A stretch of DNA of 64,000 nucleotides from assembly GCA_027382625.1 (NCBI GenBank), contig JAJKFJ010020701.1:1-64000 (forward strand). Direction: 5' to 3'. The number at the start of each line of letters is the position of its first letter. Position 1 is the stretch's first letter. The notes under the pieces are model-generated. The model saw nothing but the letters and a program-made list of their open reading frames with translations, made no database searches and was not told the DNA's origin. A program made the translations under genes and the position numbers. The DNA is from Tetmemena sp. SeJ-2015. Lineage: Eukaryota; Ciliophora; Spirotrichea; Sporadotrichida; Oxytrichidae. Of this stretch, positions 25,634 through 37,227 are shown in pieces.

Positions 25634-28600
25634 TCAAATAAAATTGTCAAATGTAAGATTTCCCAACCTGGTGAATTGTCCCTCTTATCTAGGCGTTGGA
25701 TTGTTTCCCCTCTGCCCCACCACTTATTATGGAATTCTGGGAACCTCTTTTATTCTCAAAGGCTCCACTTCCGTTGCTTCCTTTGCCTCTCGTGTGATTC
25801 ACTTATTTCTAACTACTCTAATTTTCTCCCCCATAAATTGTATTAATGAACTTAAATATAACTTAAAATATATTTTAGCTTTAGAAAAGTTAAGGCGACT
25901 GAGAATTCTTGATTTTGGTACTCTAGTAGCCATCATTGAGAGGTGCACCTGTTTTCTAAATATTTTGAGGCATTTATGACCTAGGTTACACCAAACTTTA
26001 ATTTATCCTCAAACCTTCATTTGATAAAATGCATATTGAACTTTCTCTACTAGAAATATTAACACCTTCATATGATTGGGAGTCAGGGCCGTTCCTGCTG
26101 GAGGGCACTCTCTATTTCTAAAGTTAAACATCTGATGGCTGTAGTAAGTCGATCTCAATGCTCTGCCCTTCTCTCATTTATTACTACTCTTTCTGGAACA
26201 TAAAAATATTAGATACCATGAATAATATCTATTGAGGAAGTGAGGTGCTGATTGCTACGATTTTATTGGCTCATTGTTGAAGAGGGCTCAGTTATAAATT
26301 AAGGATTAGCAGGTCTCTTCTGCTTCTCAATTAGGTCTGACTATAGTCCAATATTGTCCGATCTAGCTTCCTTTGTTTACCCTATTGTTGATCTATTCTT
26401 GTAGCAACTGCTTGATCTAGCTGTCATAATAAAGTAAAGCTCATTCACTCAAAGTTTATTCATGCAAGCGCATCATGTTCTCTATCCTTCTTTAAGCCAC
26501 TAACCTTTCCTAGTTGTACTATACCTCGAGCATTTGTTTCTCCTCTTGTGAGATAGAAGAGTTAAATAGATTAGCAAGTCTCTGCCTCTCCTTCCTTTCC
26601 TCCTCCTTTATCACTAAAAGTATCTTGAGAAATTAATCAATCATATTTCAAATAGATGTGCTATCTCTTCTTTCTATCTCTTTCTCGTTAGCTCTATCAA
26701 GAAGGAGTTCTATTGAAGAGGAGGAGCAATTTACTACTACTCTGCTCTACTCTTTGATCATTCTAGGAGGATTCTCTTCTTTCTGATGGCTACTAAGATA
26801 TAAAACCTTGATAAATATGTGCTAGACTGAAGGATGATTATAACCCTTTGAATTGGACAATGGAGATCTTTCATTTGAATAGTGCATGCTCTGCTCCTAA
26901 ATTTTAGGCTACTGGAACTATTATTCAAATAGACTCTCCTCCAAGCTTATCTCTCTTTGCTGACGCCTTTTCAAGACTACTTTGTCAACTGACTGATTTA
27001 AACTAGGTAGAAGCTACCTTCGAGGGAGGGGTTTCGTCTGAGCACTTAAGAAATCATGAAAAAATTATCCTCATTTTAAAGATCATTGATTTGGTTCCTA
27101 GAGACCAAGATTGACACTTTAATTAGCAGGTTGAGGCACATACAGGCTTCTATCGTAGGGATTGTATCTCTCATTGCCTAACTGTTGCTTGTTCTTTCTA
27201 GTCTGATTAGAGTAAATCTGGTAAGCCTGGTAGCTATTGTTCGATTGTTAAATACCTAACTGTTGAAGATCTTGATTTCTCTTCATTAGAAAGAATTATG
27301 CTTAAATAGACTTTTCCTCTTTGAGGCCCTTTGATTCTGAAGTTGTAGAAGACTTTTGATACTGGGCTGCTGTTCATAGTCTGCTTTTAAGTGTTGCTGT
27401 TTGTACTCTGCTAAAGAATTATTGTCGATGTCTGCTGCTGCTGTTGCTCTCTGATGATCGTAACTTTAGTTGAGCTGGCTTTTTACTGCGAGATTCCTAG
27501 TCAAGCTATTACTATTTTAAACTTGATACGGATGAGGTAGATTAGTCAAACTAATTGTGCACAAAAAAGAAATTGAGAGTTTAAACTGTAAGGATCTGAG
27601 TCTCTATTCATGCTTAGTCTGCTCTGCTAGTAGTTATTAGCATGAGCTGCTAAGATCCATACCTCTAATTTTAAAGCTTTTACTGTTGCATAGCTCTCAA
27701 ATTATTGGCAGCTTTCGTCCCTGCTTATGGCTTCCTCAGTTGAGGTAGTTGACTTATTACAAATAGTCTTTAAAATAAAGGAAAACTCCTTGTGTTGATA
27801 GAGAGATTAGGTTAGATGCTTATATTGTTACCTCTAATTTGAGAATTTTTAGTTTCTTGATACATCTTATGCATTTCGTGATCTGAGACAGTCTTGCCCA
27901 AATATTTTTAAGATTGAATCTTTCCATAATTTTAAATGCCTTGTATCCCTTAGATGTTTTAACTCTGAGCATTGCGATTGTTGTCTTCGTTTTCTATTGA
28001 AAACGCTTCTATTGATTTGTACATATTCATTTCTGACAATGCTCCCCTCGCTTATCCTCCAGATGACAACTTATCCTTATTTCATTTATAATTAGGTTAC
28101 TTAAGAATTAAATGATCATCGATCCTTTACTGACATACCATTTGGAGTGTAATTGCTGAGATCAGGAGCTTATTATTAGGTAGGATCAAAACTTATCTAG
28201 AGTGAGGACCTACCTCTGGGATCAATGTTGAGGCAACAGTGAGAGGTCTTTAACTTCAAGCTAAGAGTAACTGTTGTGATCTGTTTCCTATCTTCTTCTG
28301 TTAGAATTTGGGATCATTTTGCTGGCACTGCGATTAGTGAACGAATCCTCCGGGTTTTACATGACTATCTGGCTACTTTGGTGATTTATGGGAGTCTCAT
28401 AAATATTGGTCAAGGGAGCTATCCCTATCTAAGACTTTCTGAAGTTCTCATTGACTGACTTGCTCCTTTAAGTTAAACTCAATTCTAAAGAATAAGTCTT
28501 ATAAAATAGTAAGTATGGAGTTATCTAGAGCTGTTCTTTTGCAAGGCGTTTTAATTTGACTCTTTGACCGATCCATCAATAGCCGCATCTTCATCCTCCT

Positions 28601-30348
28601 CCTGCAAATATGTGCTAGAGTTATTTTCTTCTAAGTTCATCAGAGACTTGCGGCCTGCTTTCTTTGCTCCTCTCCGTGAGGAAATAATTGCTTCTTCTTC
28701 CTCCTCGTCTTCCTCCTCAAAGATTATGTCATTCTATCATTATAAGGAAGATTATCATAATTAATCATTAGAAAAGCTTTCAACTTAAATTGGTATACTT
28801 GTAAATCTCTTCAATAGACTTGCCGCTATTCCTCAGTTCAAGTATCTTCTTGAGAACCTTGGCCTTCTAATCTTGCATCTCCTTCAAAAGCTTGAGTCTA
28901 TTCTCCTTTGCCTATTCCCTGTGCCTGTCAAGTTCCCTCCCCCTCTCTTTCTTCTGTAAATGCTTCAGTAGCACCTGCTTTTACTCCTCTTCTTGCATAG
29001 CTCTCAGAGTTTCTATCTTTTCTTGGTGCTCTTGCAGTCTTTGCTTTTCTATCTCGGACTTTATGGCAAGAGACTTCTACCTCTGCACTGTCAACTACTC
29101 TTAACGATTGTTCTACTAAAATATTCTCTATAGCAGCTACGTCTATCTCTTCATAAATATGCTATACTTATTTACATACACATTAATAATCTCTCCATAT
29201 CCCTGTGGCTGATCTCCTCCTGAACCATTTTCTTCTCATCTAGCTTTTTCTTTCTCTGCTCGACTACTCTCTATTGCTCCATCTTCTTGAAGTCGAGAGC
29301 TAGTGACAGCTTCTAATCTGACTTGCTTAATTCAATCAGCAGCTTCTATTTTCGTTCCTCCCCTTCAAGTTCCTTCACTATGCTAGTCATCTCAACTTAA
29401 TTAGAAAATAAGAGAAAGATGAAATTAAATTTTTACATTACAATAACTTTCTTAAGCTTCTGTTCATTCTTTTACTTCAGTCTTAGTAGGGCTTCTGCTT
29501 TGCGTTTAGTTCCCTCTGAGATACTATAATCGAAGCTTGCCAAACTCTGGATATCAAAATTAAATCCCATAAAAATATTGATAAAGAAAAGACACTTCTT
29601 GCTTATAAAATTTTGAGAAGACCTTCCAAGGGTATTGGAGATTAAAATAGGCTACAGACTCTTTGAACTGGCATTCCTACTCATTACACCAGAGGTGATC
29701 AGTCCCGTTCCTGCGCCAGGAGTGAGCTGCAGTTTATTCAACCGTTGGTTTTTCTCAGCCAAGCTCTCGAGGACTCTCTCTACGTCTAAGTTATTGCTTT
29801 CCTCAGACCTATTACAAAATATAGCATACTCACAAGTCAAAGTGGAAAATTATTTACCTGAGTTCTCCAGATTCCAAACGCTTCCTGCCAATTGGTTGCA
29901 TACCACTACTATTCTCATTATAGAAAGATTTGACTCCTGTACCTGCAGCCGACACTTTCTTAATATCAATTTGCTTAGTTTATTCTATAAGTTTCTTCTC
30001 TTGCTCTATCTTTTCCAGTTTCAGGGTTTTATGGACCACCTGCTTTAGTTTGGAGCGCTCATCGTTTTATTTCTGGATCTCTGACTCTATCAGGCACTTC
30101 AGCTCTTTCGCAAACTATCTCAAATTATTTAAATGGAAAAGTATTGGAAAGTATTTTAGGAAATCTCTTGAGCTTTTAAAGATCCTGCTACTCTTTGAGC
30201 TGGAATTAGGATTCGAGCCCTGTGAGACTGGGTTGCTGAGTGAGGAGGAGCGACTTCTATTTTTTGGCTCTGGAGGGTGAGCTAACGAACGAGTCCATTA
30301 ATTAATAAAATCTAATAAATCTTCAACACTCGAAATTGTAGAACACAT
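25634..30348 (-). CDS. Large Gln-rich coiled-coil protein with IESs (gene B)
   Basis: Read from ATG 30348 (MCSTISSVEDLLDFINQWTR) to TGA 25636-25634 (ends GNLTFDNFI). In order: a Ser-rich N-terminus; a basic helical part (ELKCLIESEIQKQNDERSKL, KLEKIEQEKKLIEQTKQIDI); a strong coiled coil around 29480-28830 (KRKAEALLRLKQKNEQKLKK, EQRKKKLDEKKMVQEEISHR, AIKSEIEKQRLQEHQEKIET); an acidic run IFEEEDEEEEEAIISS (about 28720); then a long Gln/Asn/Ser-rich tail with a second helical part (RQRLANLFNSSISQEEKQML, about 26570). Two IESs are solved exactly (29399-29449, 29151-29194) and others are evident. A one-base frame break lies near 28228. The start was chosen because the frame is open and protein-like from this ATG straight into the coiled coil. 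Family unknown. It is divergent from gene C, with 247 bp between the two starts. Confidence 0.65.
29151..29194. other. IES in gene B, pointer ATCTCT
   Basis: ATCTCT at 29145-29150 and 29189-29194. Removing 44 bp joins SHRDMERQTQLLQRIFQQNN in frame; without it the frame meets TGA. Confidence 0.85.
29399..29449. other. IES in gene B, pointer AACTT
   Basis: AACTT at 29394-29398 and 29445-29449. Removing the 51 bp joins ...KLKKVEMTSIVKE... in frame; treating the insert as a GT-AG intron would instead produce a TGA, so this is an IES. Confidence 0.85.
29809..29857 (-). other. Intron or IES in gene B (49 nt)
   Basis: On the coding strand the insert begins GTAAATAA and ends TTGTAATAG, a good GT-AG intron. 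It is also bounded by AGGT on both sides, so it could be an IES with pointer AGGT. Either removal gives the same joined frame, SGELRSEESNNLDVERVLES. Confidence 0.65.
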
Positions 30349-30595
30349 ATTATAATTATCGGATGAGAAATAATAAGAAAAGTATTAAAATCTAATCATG
30401 TGAGCGAAGCATTCTTTACTTTGGAATCTATTTTACAAATTATTTGACAATAAACTTCCTACTGCTAAATAGCAATTTGATTTAAAATCAAAGCCAGATT
30501 AAATATTTAACCTTGAGAGGGTGAAGATCGATTATTATGAAGTTGTCTTAATTTTCAATTGATTGCCCTTTTTCAGATTTATCTAATAATTTACA

Positions 30596-32195
30596 ATGGC
30601 GAATAATACTACCCCTGCTGGTAATCGATCCTTCAACAATGGAACCTCAGCGATGCTGACAAACCAATCCCCCTTTCGCACAGGGCCCTCCACTCAGCGA
30701 AATCTGGACCACTTGGACTTTGACGACGATCTCTATGAGTTCATGAAGTCTCAGATTGACTTCTTCGTCAAGACTTCAAATGAAAGGCTGAACCGATATC
30801 TGCTAGACGATCGCGGACTCGAGCGCAAAGGCGGCAAAAATGTTCTCAAGGTCAACTACAACGACCCCCTTGGGAAAAGAGAGTTCATCTATGACTTGCT
30901 GCTGAGCACCTCTACTACCTAAGTACTGGGGCGAAGGGGAGAAACAGAAAGAGTTGGATAACACAAACGACTTGTGCGCCATCTACATAGACATTCATGG
31001 CTAGTTCTGCTTGCCCAAGTTCATGGAGAAACTGCGGGAGTACTATGACACTCAGAAACTTTGGGATACAGTTGAGACTTAGGCAGAGAACGGCAGAGAG
31101 TTCAGCAAGAAAGAGCTAGAACAGAGACAGATGAACAATAAATTCGAGTTTGTGAAGCGAGTGATGCAAAGACTCTTCATCTTCAGCTGCTTCGATGCCA
31201 TGGAGTTTAACCTGACAGTGAGAAGTCTGCAAGGATTTTTGAAGAAGCAGAAAGAGATAGGCTTGCTTGTGGTGGACGGGATTCATTTCATTACGAGTGT
31301 TGAGCTCTATAACAGTAAGGAAAAGTATTCATTTGGAGAGTCTAGTGTTCCCATGAGTGGGATAAGTGAGCCTGGGAAAGATGAGAAGTCAAGAAGAGGA
31401 AAGTCCAGCAACATACAGGCTTTTGCATAGCAGAATCTGCCCAACTCAGAAGATTTCTTCGATGATGAGCCACCTGCTAGCAATAACCAGAGCTTTGCCA
31501 CAAACAATCTCAACACAAGTTTCTTAGGCGATGCAACTATGCCTAGTCTGAGACAGAGCTTTTAGATTAGGAGAGGGCCTAAGACCAACTAGAAGAGTTA
31601 GGAGAGTTCTCACTTTGATGCCACTCTCATCAACAGAGCTACAGAATTGCTGCTCTCTCTACAGCGTACATATCTGTTCGCCTATGTGATGTGCGAGGCC
31701 AAACCTAATCTTAAAAAGACCTCAGAGCTTCTCGAGCAGATTATGACTAGAGGGTTGCAGGCTGAGTAGTAGCCCAAGATAGTTCACAAAGAAGCAGACC
31801 CAAACGATATGCAGATGCAGGATGAGTTAGCTGCTCGGGGTCTAAGCACTCTCAACTATAACATCTCAGTAGAGGGTCATATTCAAACTGATCAGATTGA
31901 GGGGATTTCTAAGGCCCCTATAAAGCAACTTGAGAACCACCACATTTTGATATTGAGGGGTGACAGACAAAACTCTTTGATGCACAAGACTGATCCGAAG
32001 AAGATTCACGACTCTTTACTCTCCTAGCATTTGAGTTGCATCATCCTCCCTCAGACTAGATACAATCACAGTGACTAGCCAGTGCAGGATTTGAACATGA
32101 ATATCAGGAGGTACTTGGGTATATTTGTGCTTTATAAGGTGGATGGGCAGAGGTATAAAATCACAGATGACGTTATCAAATCTTTCTATTTCTGA
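30596..32195 (+). CDS. RecA-superfamily, XRCC2-like recombination protein (gene C)
   Basis: From ATG 30596 (MANNTTPAGNRSFNNGTSAM) to TGA 32193-32195, about 530 residues. The part after the N-terminus reads like the ATPase core of the RAD51 paralogue XRCC2: GKREFIYDLLLS where the Walker A helix belongs, then LCAIYIDIHGQFCLPKFMEK, a helical insert, MQRLFIFSCFDAMEFNLTVR, and a Walker B-like strand GLLVVDGIHF (about residues 195-225). A classical GxxxxGKT P-loop is not visible; DPLGKREF occupies the place. The second half has Gln-rich inserts and RRYLGIFVLYKVDGQRYKIT. If right, it acts in homologous recombination with RAD51 paralogues in the nucleus. The frame shifts by one base at 30905-30925; both sides are clearly coding. 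Many Gln are TAG/TAA. XRCC2 identity is a pattern match from memory, not a search. Confidence 0.5.
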
Positions 32196-32529
32196 AACAC
32201 ATTAACTAATCACTTTCTTTACAATAAGATGAGGTGGCTTTTCAAGTTTCCAATAATTTTCAAAACTTATAAATACTCATTTGTGGATTTTAACTCTCAC
32301 TTCTCATAAAAGAGAGTGGAGTTTGGGTGAGGAAGCAGTTTCTCAAAACGGATTCTTTTCAGATTGCTTTCTAATATTTTGCTCTCATTTATTATTTCAA
32401 GAATTGAAATTGCTCTCTCTTGGCTTTCAAAGTGCAAACTAGCTGAGGGATCTGCGCATGGGCTCAAACACTTGCGACTGAGACACCATCATGTTCCTCC
32501 CATCTTGGTAGTCTGTATCTTGTCAAGCA
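32196..32529. other. Convergent spacer between genes C and D
   Basis: AT-rich 3' flanks of two convergent genes; no further frame seen. Confidence 0.5.
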
Positions 32530-34183
32530 TCATCTAAATACTCTAATGAATTGATTTGTTATAAGCAGCTGCTTGTTCATTTGGTACTCTATGGGGTCAA
32601 GTCTCTTGGGGGCTTTCTTCTCCTCGATCTGGTCCTTCAGTCTCTGCAGCTGGGCCTTGTTCTTGAAACTCACCTCCTGAGTCCTCTTCATCTCCAACTC
32701 TGCGAACTCCCTAGCCTCATGGGAGATGAACTGAGCTAAAAAAATAAAAATAAAATAATTTAAATTATATTTATTTTTTATTTTTATAATGAGCATCAGC
32801 ATTATCTTCGTACTTCCTGAGTCTCTTGTTCTCCTCCCTCTCCTGCAGCTGGATGTCCAGAATTCTCTTGGCCTCAGCCTCCTGCTGCTTCTTCAGCTTC
32901 ATCTTCTGCACGTCGTTCAGAGTGTCGTACAGCTCCTTGTTCTGGATGTACTTGTCCCTGGCCTGCTGCTCCTGGGCGATCCTCCTGTAGGATTCACCAT
33001 AGACGATCTAGTCCTTCATGACCTCCAGCACCTTCTCTTGCTTTACTCTCTTCTCAAAAGCTCACATGCACCTTGTCCATGTACAGCTGGTGCATCAAGT
33101 CATGGCCGCTGGGAGGGATGTTGTCCTGCTCCTACTCCTTTCTTATTTGCTCCTGTCTGAGCAGTTTGTTGTTGGTGAGCTGCTCTTGCTGCTGGCGCTT
33201 GAACTTGTCCATCTTCTCCCTTAGTCTTCTCTGCTCCTGCATCATCTCCTCCTCCTGTCTTTGGCGAGCTGCTCTGCCCATCTCTCTTTCAACTCTGATC
33301 TCCTCGTTTCTTTGCTGGATCAACTACTGCAGCTGCTCACTTCTTGCTGCTGCTTCCTGCTTTACCTTACGCTTCATCTCCTCCTTGCTTCTGCTTGTCC
33401 ATGGCATCAGCCTACTCTGCCATGTCCTTCTGCTGCTAGAAGTATCTCTAGTCTTGCTGGTTCTCTCTATTCTTAATTGCTCTCTTCTCCTCCATCTGTC
33501 TGGCCAACTCGTCCTTGACTCTTTGCTTCTGCTCTTCCCTCCTTCTCCTTGCGTCCTCCTGCTCCTGTTGGTACTGCTGAGCGTTATACTTCACAATCTC
33601 AGCCCAGGCCTCTTGAGTAACAGTTCCTAAAGCCATCTCACCTGCAGGGGCGACTGACTAGCCTTCTTGTGCCTTAGAAAGTGTGGACTTAATAGAGAGG
33701 TTACTTCTCACAGACTTGGAGCTCCTGAGTGGCTTTGAGCGAGTGGATATGGAGGACTAAAGTCCATGGCCATTAAGATAATCTCCCTCTGCATCTATGT
33801 TGCTCTAGTATTTGACGTTATCGATGGTGGAGCCGACTGATATACGCTTGGTGTCTGCAGTCGCCTCAGAAGTGACTCCTAATCGTTGGCGGATGAGCTT
33901 GTCAGTAGCGATGAGGTCTGCCTCTGAAAGGTTTGTGTTGCTCATCATGGACTCCACCTCCTCTCTTATTATTAGATCAAAGTCACCAACTGAAGTTGCT
34001 TTCGCATTCACCAACCTAATTAAAAAGATGATTCGAAAGCATTTGATTGCTTTATGGATTGTACTTGTTCTTAAACTTGTTGACGAGCATTTGCTTGATC
34101 TGGTCTCTCTTTTGGTTCTTAATTTGAGAGCGAGTGTCGCTCATGTTCATGGTCTTGCTTGGATGTTGCTTGGGATAGGACAT
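32530..34183 (-). CDS. Trichohyalin-like Glu/Arg/Gln-rich coiled-coil protein (gene D)
   Basis: Read from ATG 34183 (MSYPKQHPSKTMNMSDTRSQ) to TGA 32532-32530, about 510 residues. After a 49-nt GT-AG intron (34016-34064) comes a folded-looking part NLSEADLIATDKLIRQRLGV, a Ser-rich linker, WAEIVKYNAQQYQQEQEDAR, then nearly 300 residues of continuous charged coiled coil (RQRQEEEMMQEQRRLREKMD; KKQQEAEAKRILDIQLQERE; REFAELEMKRTQEVSFKNKA). The composition resembles trichohyalin/plectin-homology proteins of cilia and basal bodies, but nothing more specific can be claimed. A 58-bp IES (32737-32794) and a 22-bp insert (33053-33074) are visible, and a one-base break lies near 33385. It is GC-richer and uses mainly CAG for Gln, unlike genes A and B. 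Confidence 0.7.
32737..32794. other. IES in gene D, pointer TGAGC
   Basis: TGAGC at 32732-32736 and 32790-32794. The 58-bp insert is almost pure A/T. Removal joins RKYEDNADAQFISHEAREFA in frame on the minus strand. Confidence 0.9.
33053..33074. other. Very short insert in gene D (22-bp IES or 19-nt intron)
   Basis: On the coding strand the text between the flanks is 19 nt beginning GTGCATG and ending TTTTGAG, flanked by AAG on both sides. Leaving it in gives a TGA. Removing 22 bp (pointer AAG) or 19 nt (GT-AG) both restore MDK(K)RVKQEKVLEVMKDQ. Confidence 0.55.
34016..34064 (-). other. Intron in gene D (49 nt)
   Basis: Coding-strand GTACAATC...TTAATTAG insert with canonical GT-AG. Removal joins NKFKNKLVNAKATSVGDFDL; retention gives a TGA a few codons later. 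Confidence 0.75.
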
Positions 34184-34774
34184 AGTATGTGTTTGTGGAT
34201 AATTAGTAAGTATCTTGAGGATTGGTGTGAGTGCTATCTCTCTGTTGGATTAATTAATTTATAACTTATAACAAATAAATATAAAACCAACCAGCACACT
34301 CTAACACCTTAATCAATTACAGAGCAGCACATCTCCACTTTATAACAATGGGAATTTATTTTCAGGTAGTGCAGAATCCTATCATCAAGTTCATTAATTC
34401 AATTATAGACACATTCATATATACTGAGTATGAGTAGAAGAAATTAAGACTTGCAAAGTCTATTTAATTAAGAAATATTCAGTAGCCCCACCTAATTCAC
34501 ACATAGTTTAGCTGATTAATATTGCTTACTTCATCGGCTTCCCCCTAATTAGTAGGGGATATGTGAGCTTTGATTGATAGATGAGCGAATTAGGTAGATT
34601 AAGTTTATTATTAATTATTATTACAGCTGCTAAGAGGGACCCAAATATAGACCCACTTAACTATAATCCTACTTAAAACTTTTCAAAACCTTTAAAAGAG
34701 TGTTTCTTTTCAAATCAGATACTGATGACCAAAATCAATCCAACTATCTTACTTAGATTTCTATTTATACTCGT
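34184..34774. promoter_or_regulatory. Divergent intergenic region, genes D and E
   Basis: About 590 bp of AT-rich DNA between two divergently oriented starts. It must hold both 5' flanks in the germline and probably the ends of the two future macronuclear molecules. No specific element can be named. Confidence 0.35.
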
Positions 34775-36615
34775 ATGATAATAAATCCAAACCAAGACGT
34801 TGTCGCTGAAAGGCAGGCCAACTCACAAAACGGATCAGCTGTGATGGATGAAGATGATAAAATTCTAGCATAGATGGGTTACAAATAGGAACTCTACCGT
34901 GGATTCAACGCTTTCATGTCGTTCTCATTTTGCTTTACCGCAGTTGCAGTCATCTCCGGCTGCTCCATCTTATTCCCCTACGGACTCGTCACAGGAGGGC
35001 CTGTGGTTATGATATGGGGATGGATCGTGGGATCCATATTTACCATTATAAATGGACTAGCCATGGCTGAGATATGCTCGTCCTATCCTTCAGCTGGAAG
35101 TGTTTATCACTGGGCTGGTATGTTAGCTCCACCAAAGTGGGCACCCTTTGCCTCCTATGTTTGCGGTTGGTTCAACTTCCTTGGAAATGCAGCTAGTGAT
35201 GCAAGTTTTGCCTATGGATTCGCTCAAGTTGTGTCAGCTAGTGTTACTCTAGGAACCGAGGGTAGAGTTGAACTACCTACAATTGCTCTTGTAGGTATGG
35301 CGGCCTTTGTTTCGCTTCTTTGGGCTTTGAAGAACATTATGAGAGTTGATCATCAGGGCTGGTTTAACAATGCCTCCGCCATTTACTAATTACTTAGCAC
35401 CTTCATAGTTGTAGTCTGCTTGCTATGTGTCTCTCCCAAACTTTCTTCCTCTGAATTCGTGTGGACCAAGTACAATAACGGATCAAACCTTCCTAATGTT
35501 AGCTATGCCTGCTGCATAGGACTTATGATGTGCTTGTTCAGCTTTTCAGGTTATGAAGGTGGAGCTCACATGGCTGAAGAGACTAAAAACGCCAGCACCT
35601 CAGCACCAAAGGGCATCGTATACACTTGCTTGGCCTCAGCAGTAACTGGAATTATCTATATCGCTGGACTCCTCTACGCTTGCCAAGACTAGATTGATGA
35701 GATCTTAAATGGAGAGAGTGAACAAGCTGTCGTTAACCTTTATAAACTTGCTTTTACCAATGCTGAAGGGAAAGAGAATTTGGTGGGTGCCATTGCTATG
35801 ACTTGCATGCTCATCATCAACTTGTTCTTCGCCGGCTTCAGCAGCATGACAGTTACTTCAAGAATCGGATTCGCTATGGCCAGAGATTAAGGACTTCCTT
35901 GTTCAGGATTCTGGTACAAGATAAATCCTCGCACTTTAACTCCAGACAGAATTATTTTCCTAGTCTTCTTTATGGATGTGGCTCTTTGCCTTCTCCCACT
36001 CATCAGCGAAACAGCCTTCAACGCTATCACTTCTATTACTTGCATAGGATACTAGATCTCCTATGCCATTCCAATTTTCTTGAGACTGACTTGTGCTAAG
36101 AGTACCTTCCAAAGAAGCGCGTTTCATCTTGGACCCTTCTCAGAGATTATAGGTTGGATCTCAGTTGTCTGGCTAGTCATCACCTCTATTTTCGATGTAC
36201 ATCAATATCTACTCTATATTAGTTTCTATTTTCTTCTTACTACCAACTAACTTCGATGAGAACGGTCACTAAACAGTAGAGGGATTCAACTACACTTGCG
36301 TGGTTGTGGGAGGAGTCTCCATCGTTGCTATGATTTACTGGTTCTTGCCTGCACCTCATGGAGCTAGACACTTCTTTGTGGGTCCTAAGCGTGACCTAGT
36401 AGAAAACGAAGACTTTAAATTCTTCTTAAATGAGAGTGTAATTTTATATTATAGACACAGCTCAATATAGCAATAAGAAGGGAGACGACGCCTCGGAAGC
36501 TCTGCTCAAAGGGCAGGCTGAAATTAGTGGCAATAAGAGTCCTTAAAATGCTAAGGCAGTATTTGATTAGAGATCTCCAAGAGACAGCGAGATAGAGCTT
36601 GAGCGAGGAATCTGA
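34775..36615 (+). CDS. APC-superfamily amino acid/choline-type permease 1 (gene E)
   Basis: From ATG 34775 to TGA 36613-36615. Removing two IESs (40 and 43 bp) leaves exactly 586 codons including the stop: 585 residues. After a polar N-terminus (MDEDDKILAQMGYKQELYRG) come about 12 membrane segments. Family marks include SFSFCFTAVAVISG, LVTGGPVVMIWGWIVGS, AMAEICSSYPSAGSVYHWAG and APPKWAPFASYVCGWFN, matching the UGA4/HNM1-type permeases of the APC superfamily, then FSFSGYEGGAHMAEETKNAS and GFSSMTVTSRIGFAMARDQG. The C-terminal tail is cytosolic and Gln/Ser-rich, ending IELERGI. It would move an amino acid, GABA or choline-like solute across a membrane; the substrate cannot be inferred. Several Gln are TAG/TAA. 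It is the first of three tandem paralogues on one strand and has the fewest IESs. Confidence 0.9.
36194..36233. other. IES in permease 1, pointer TCTATTTTC
   Basis: TCTATTTTC at 36185-36193 and 36225-36233. Removing 40 bp joins VWLVITSIFFLLPTNFDENG, matching the two paralogues. Confidence 0.95.
36414..36456. other. IES in permease 1, pointer AGAC
   Basis: AGAC at 36410-36413 and 36453-36456. Removing 43 bp joins DLVENEDTAQYSNKKGDDAS and opens the frame to TGA 36613; without it the tail frame is AT-type nonsense. Confidence 0.9.
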
Positions 36616-37227
36616 GAAGAAAGGAAAATTCCACAATACTAAGACAAAAACAGAACTCAAATTTAGTGAGAAATTCTATAATTCATTCAAGAGATAAAGT
36701 GGAAAATTTAAAACACTATCCTTATATTTTAGAATGCTATATATCACACAGTTTTGAAACTATCTAATTAACCTTTTTCAAATTTCTTTAAATTTTGGGC
36801 ACTCTAATAAATTCACATGCAAATCAATTTTTGAATAAAAAAACTAAGAATCTAGAACTCATCGAAACTATAGGGTTTCTGATCTGAAAGCTCGAATTTG
36901 TTGTTAATTTTGTTGAGAACTCTGATCTTAAAATATTGAGTTTACTTTCAAATCTTCATCCTATATTCTAGATTGATGATAACCATTATTGAAGGATAGA
37001 TAATAGAAAAGACAAATAATTAAAGAGTAGGATAAGGTTTTTATATGTGATAAGGAAGACTATCAAATCCAAATCAATATTAGCATAGCACTAAATACAT
37101 ATGAGAGAGAGGATTTTATACTTGCTTACGTGAACAAATCCCAAGATATTTAATAAAACTTAAACTCAAAATAAAATTAATATCGTTCATACATCATCTC
37201 TCAAACAGTTTAAGCTAATTATTATTA
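36616..37227. other. AT-rich spacer between permease genes 1 and 2
   Basis: About 610 bp, no coding frame. It should contain the 3' end of one future macronuclear molecule and the 5' end of the next. Confidence 0.4.

Noticed and set aside
28276..29104. Plus-strand ORFs with Ser-rich runs
   Set aside because: Antisense of gene B, which has two exact IES joins on the minus strand.
32551..33630. Hydrophobic Leu/Ser-rich plus-strand ORFs
   Set aside because: They are antisense shadows of the charged coiled-coil gene D, whose minus-strand frame is supported by IES and intron joins.
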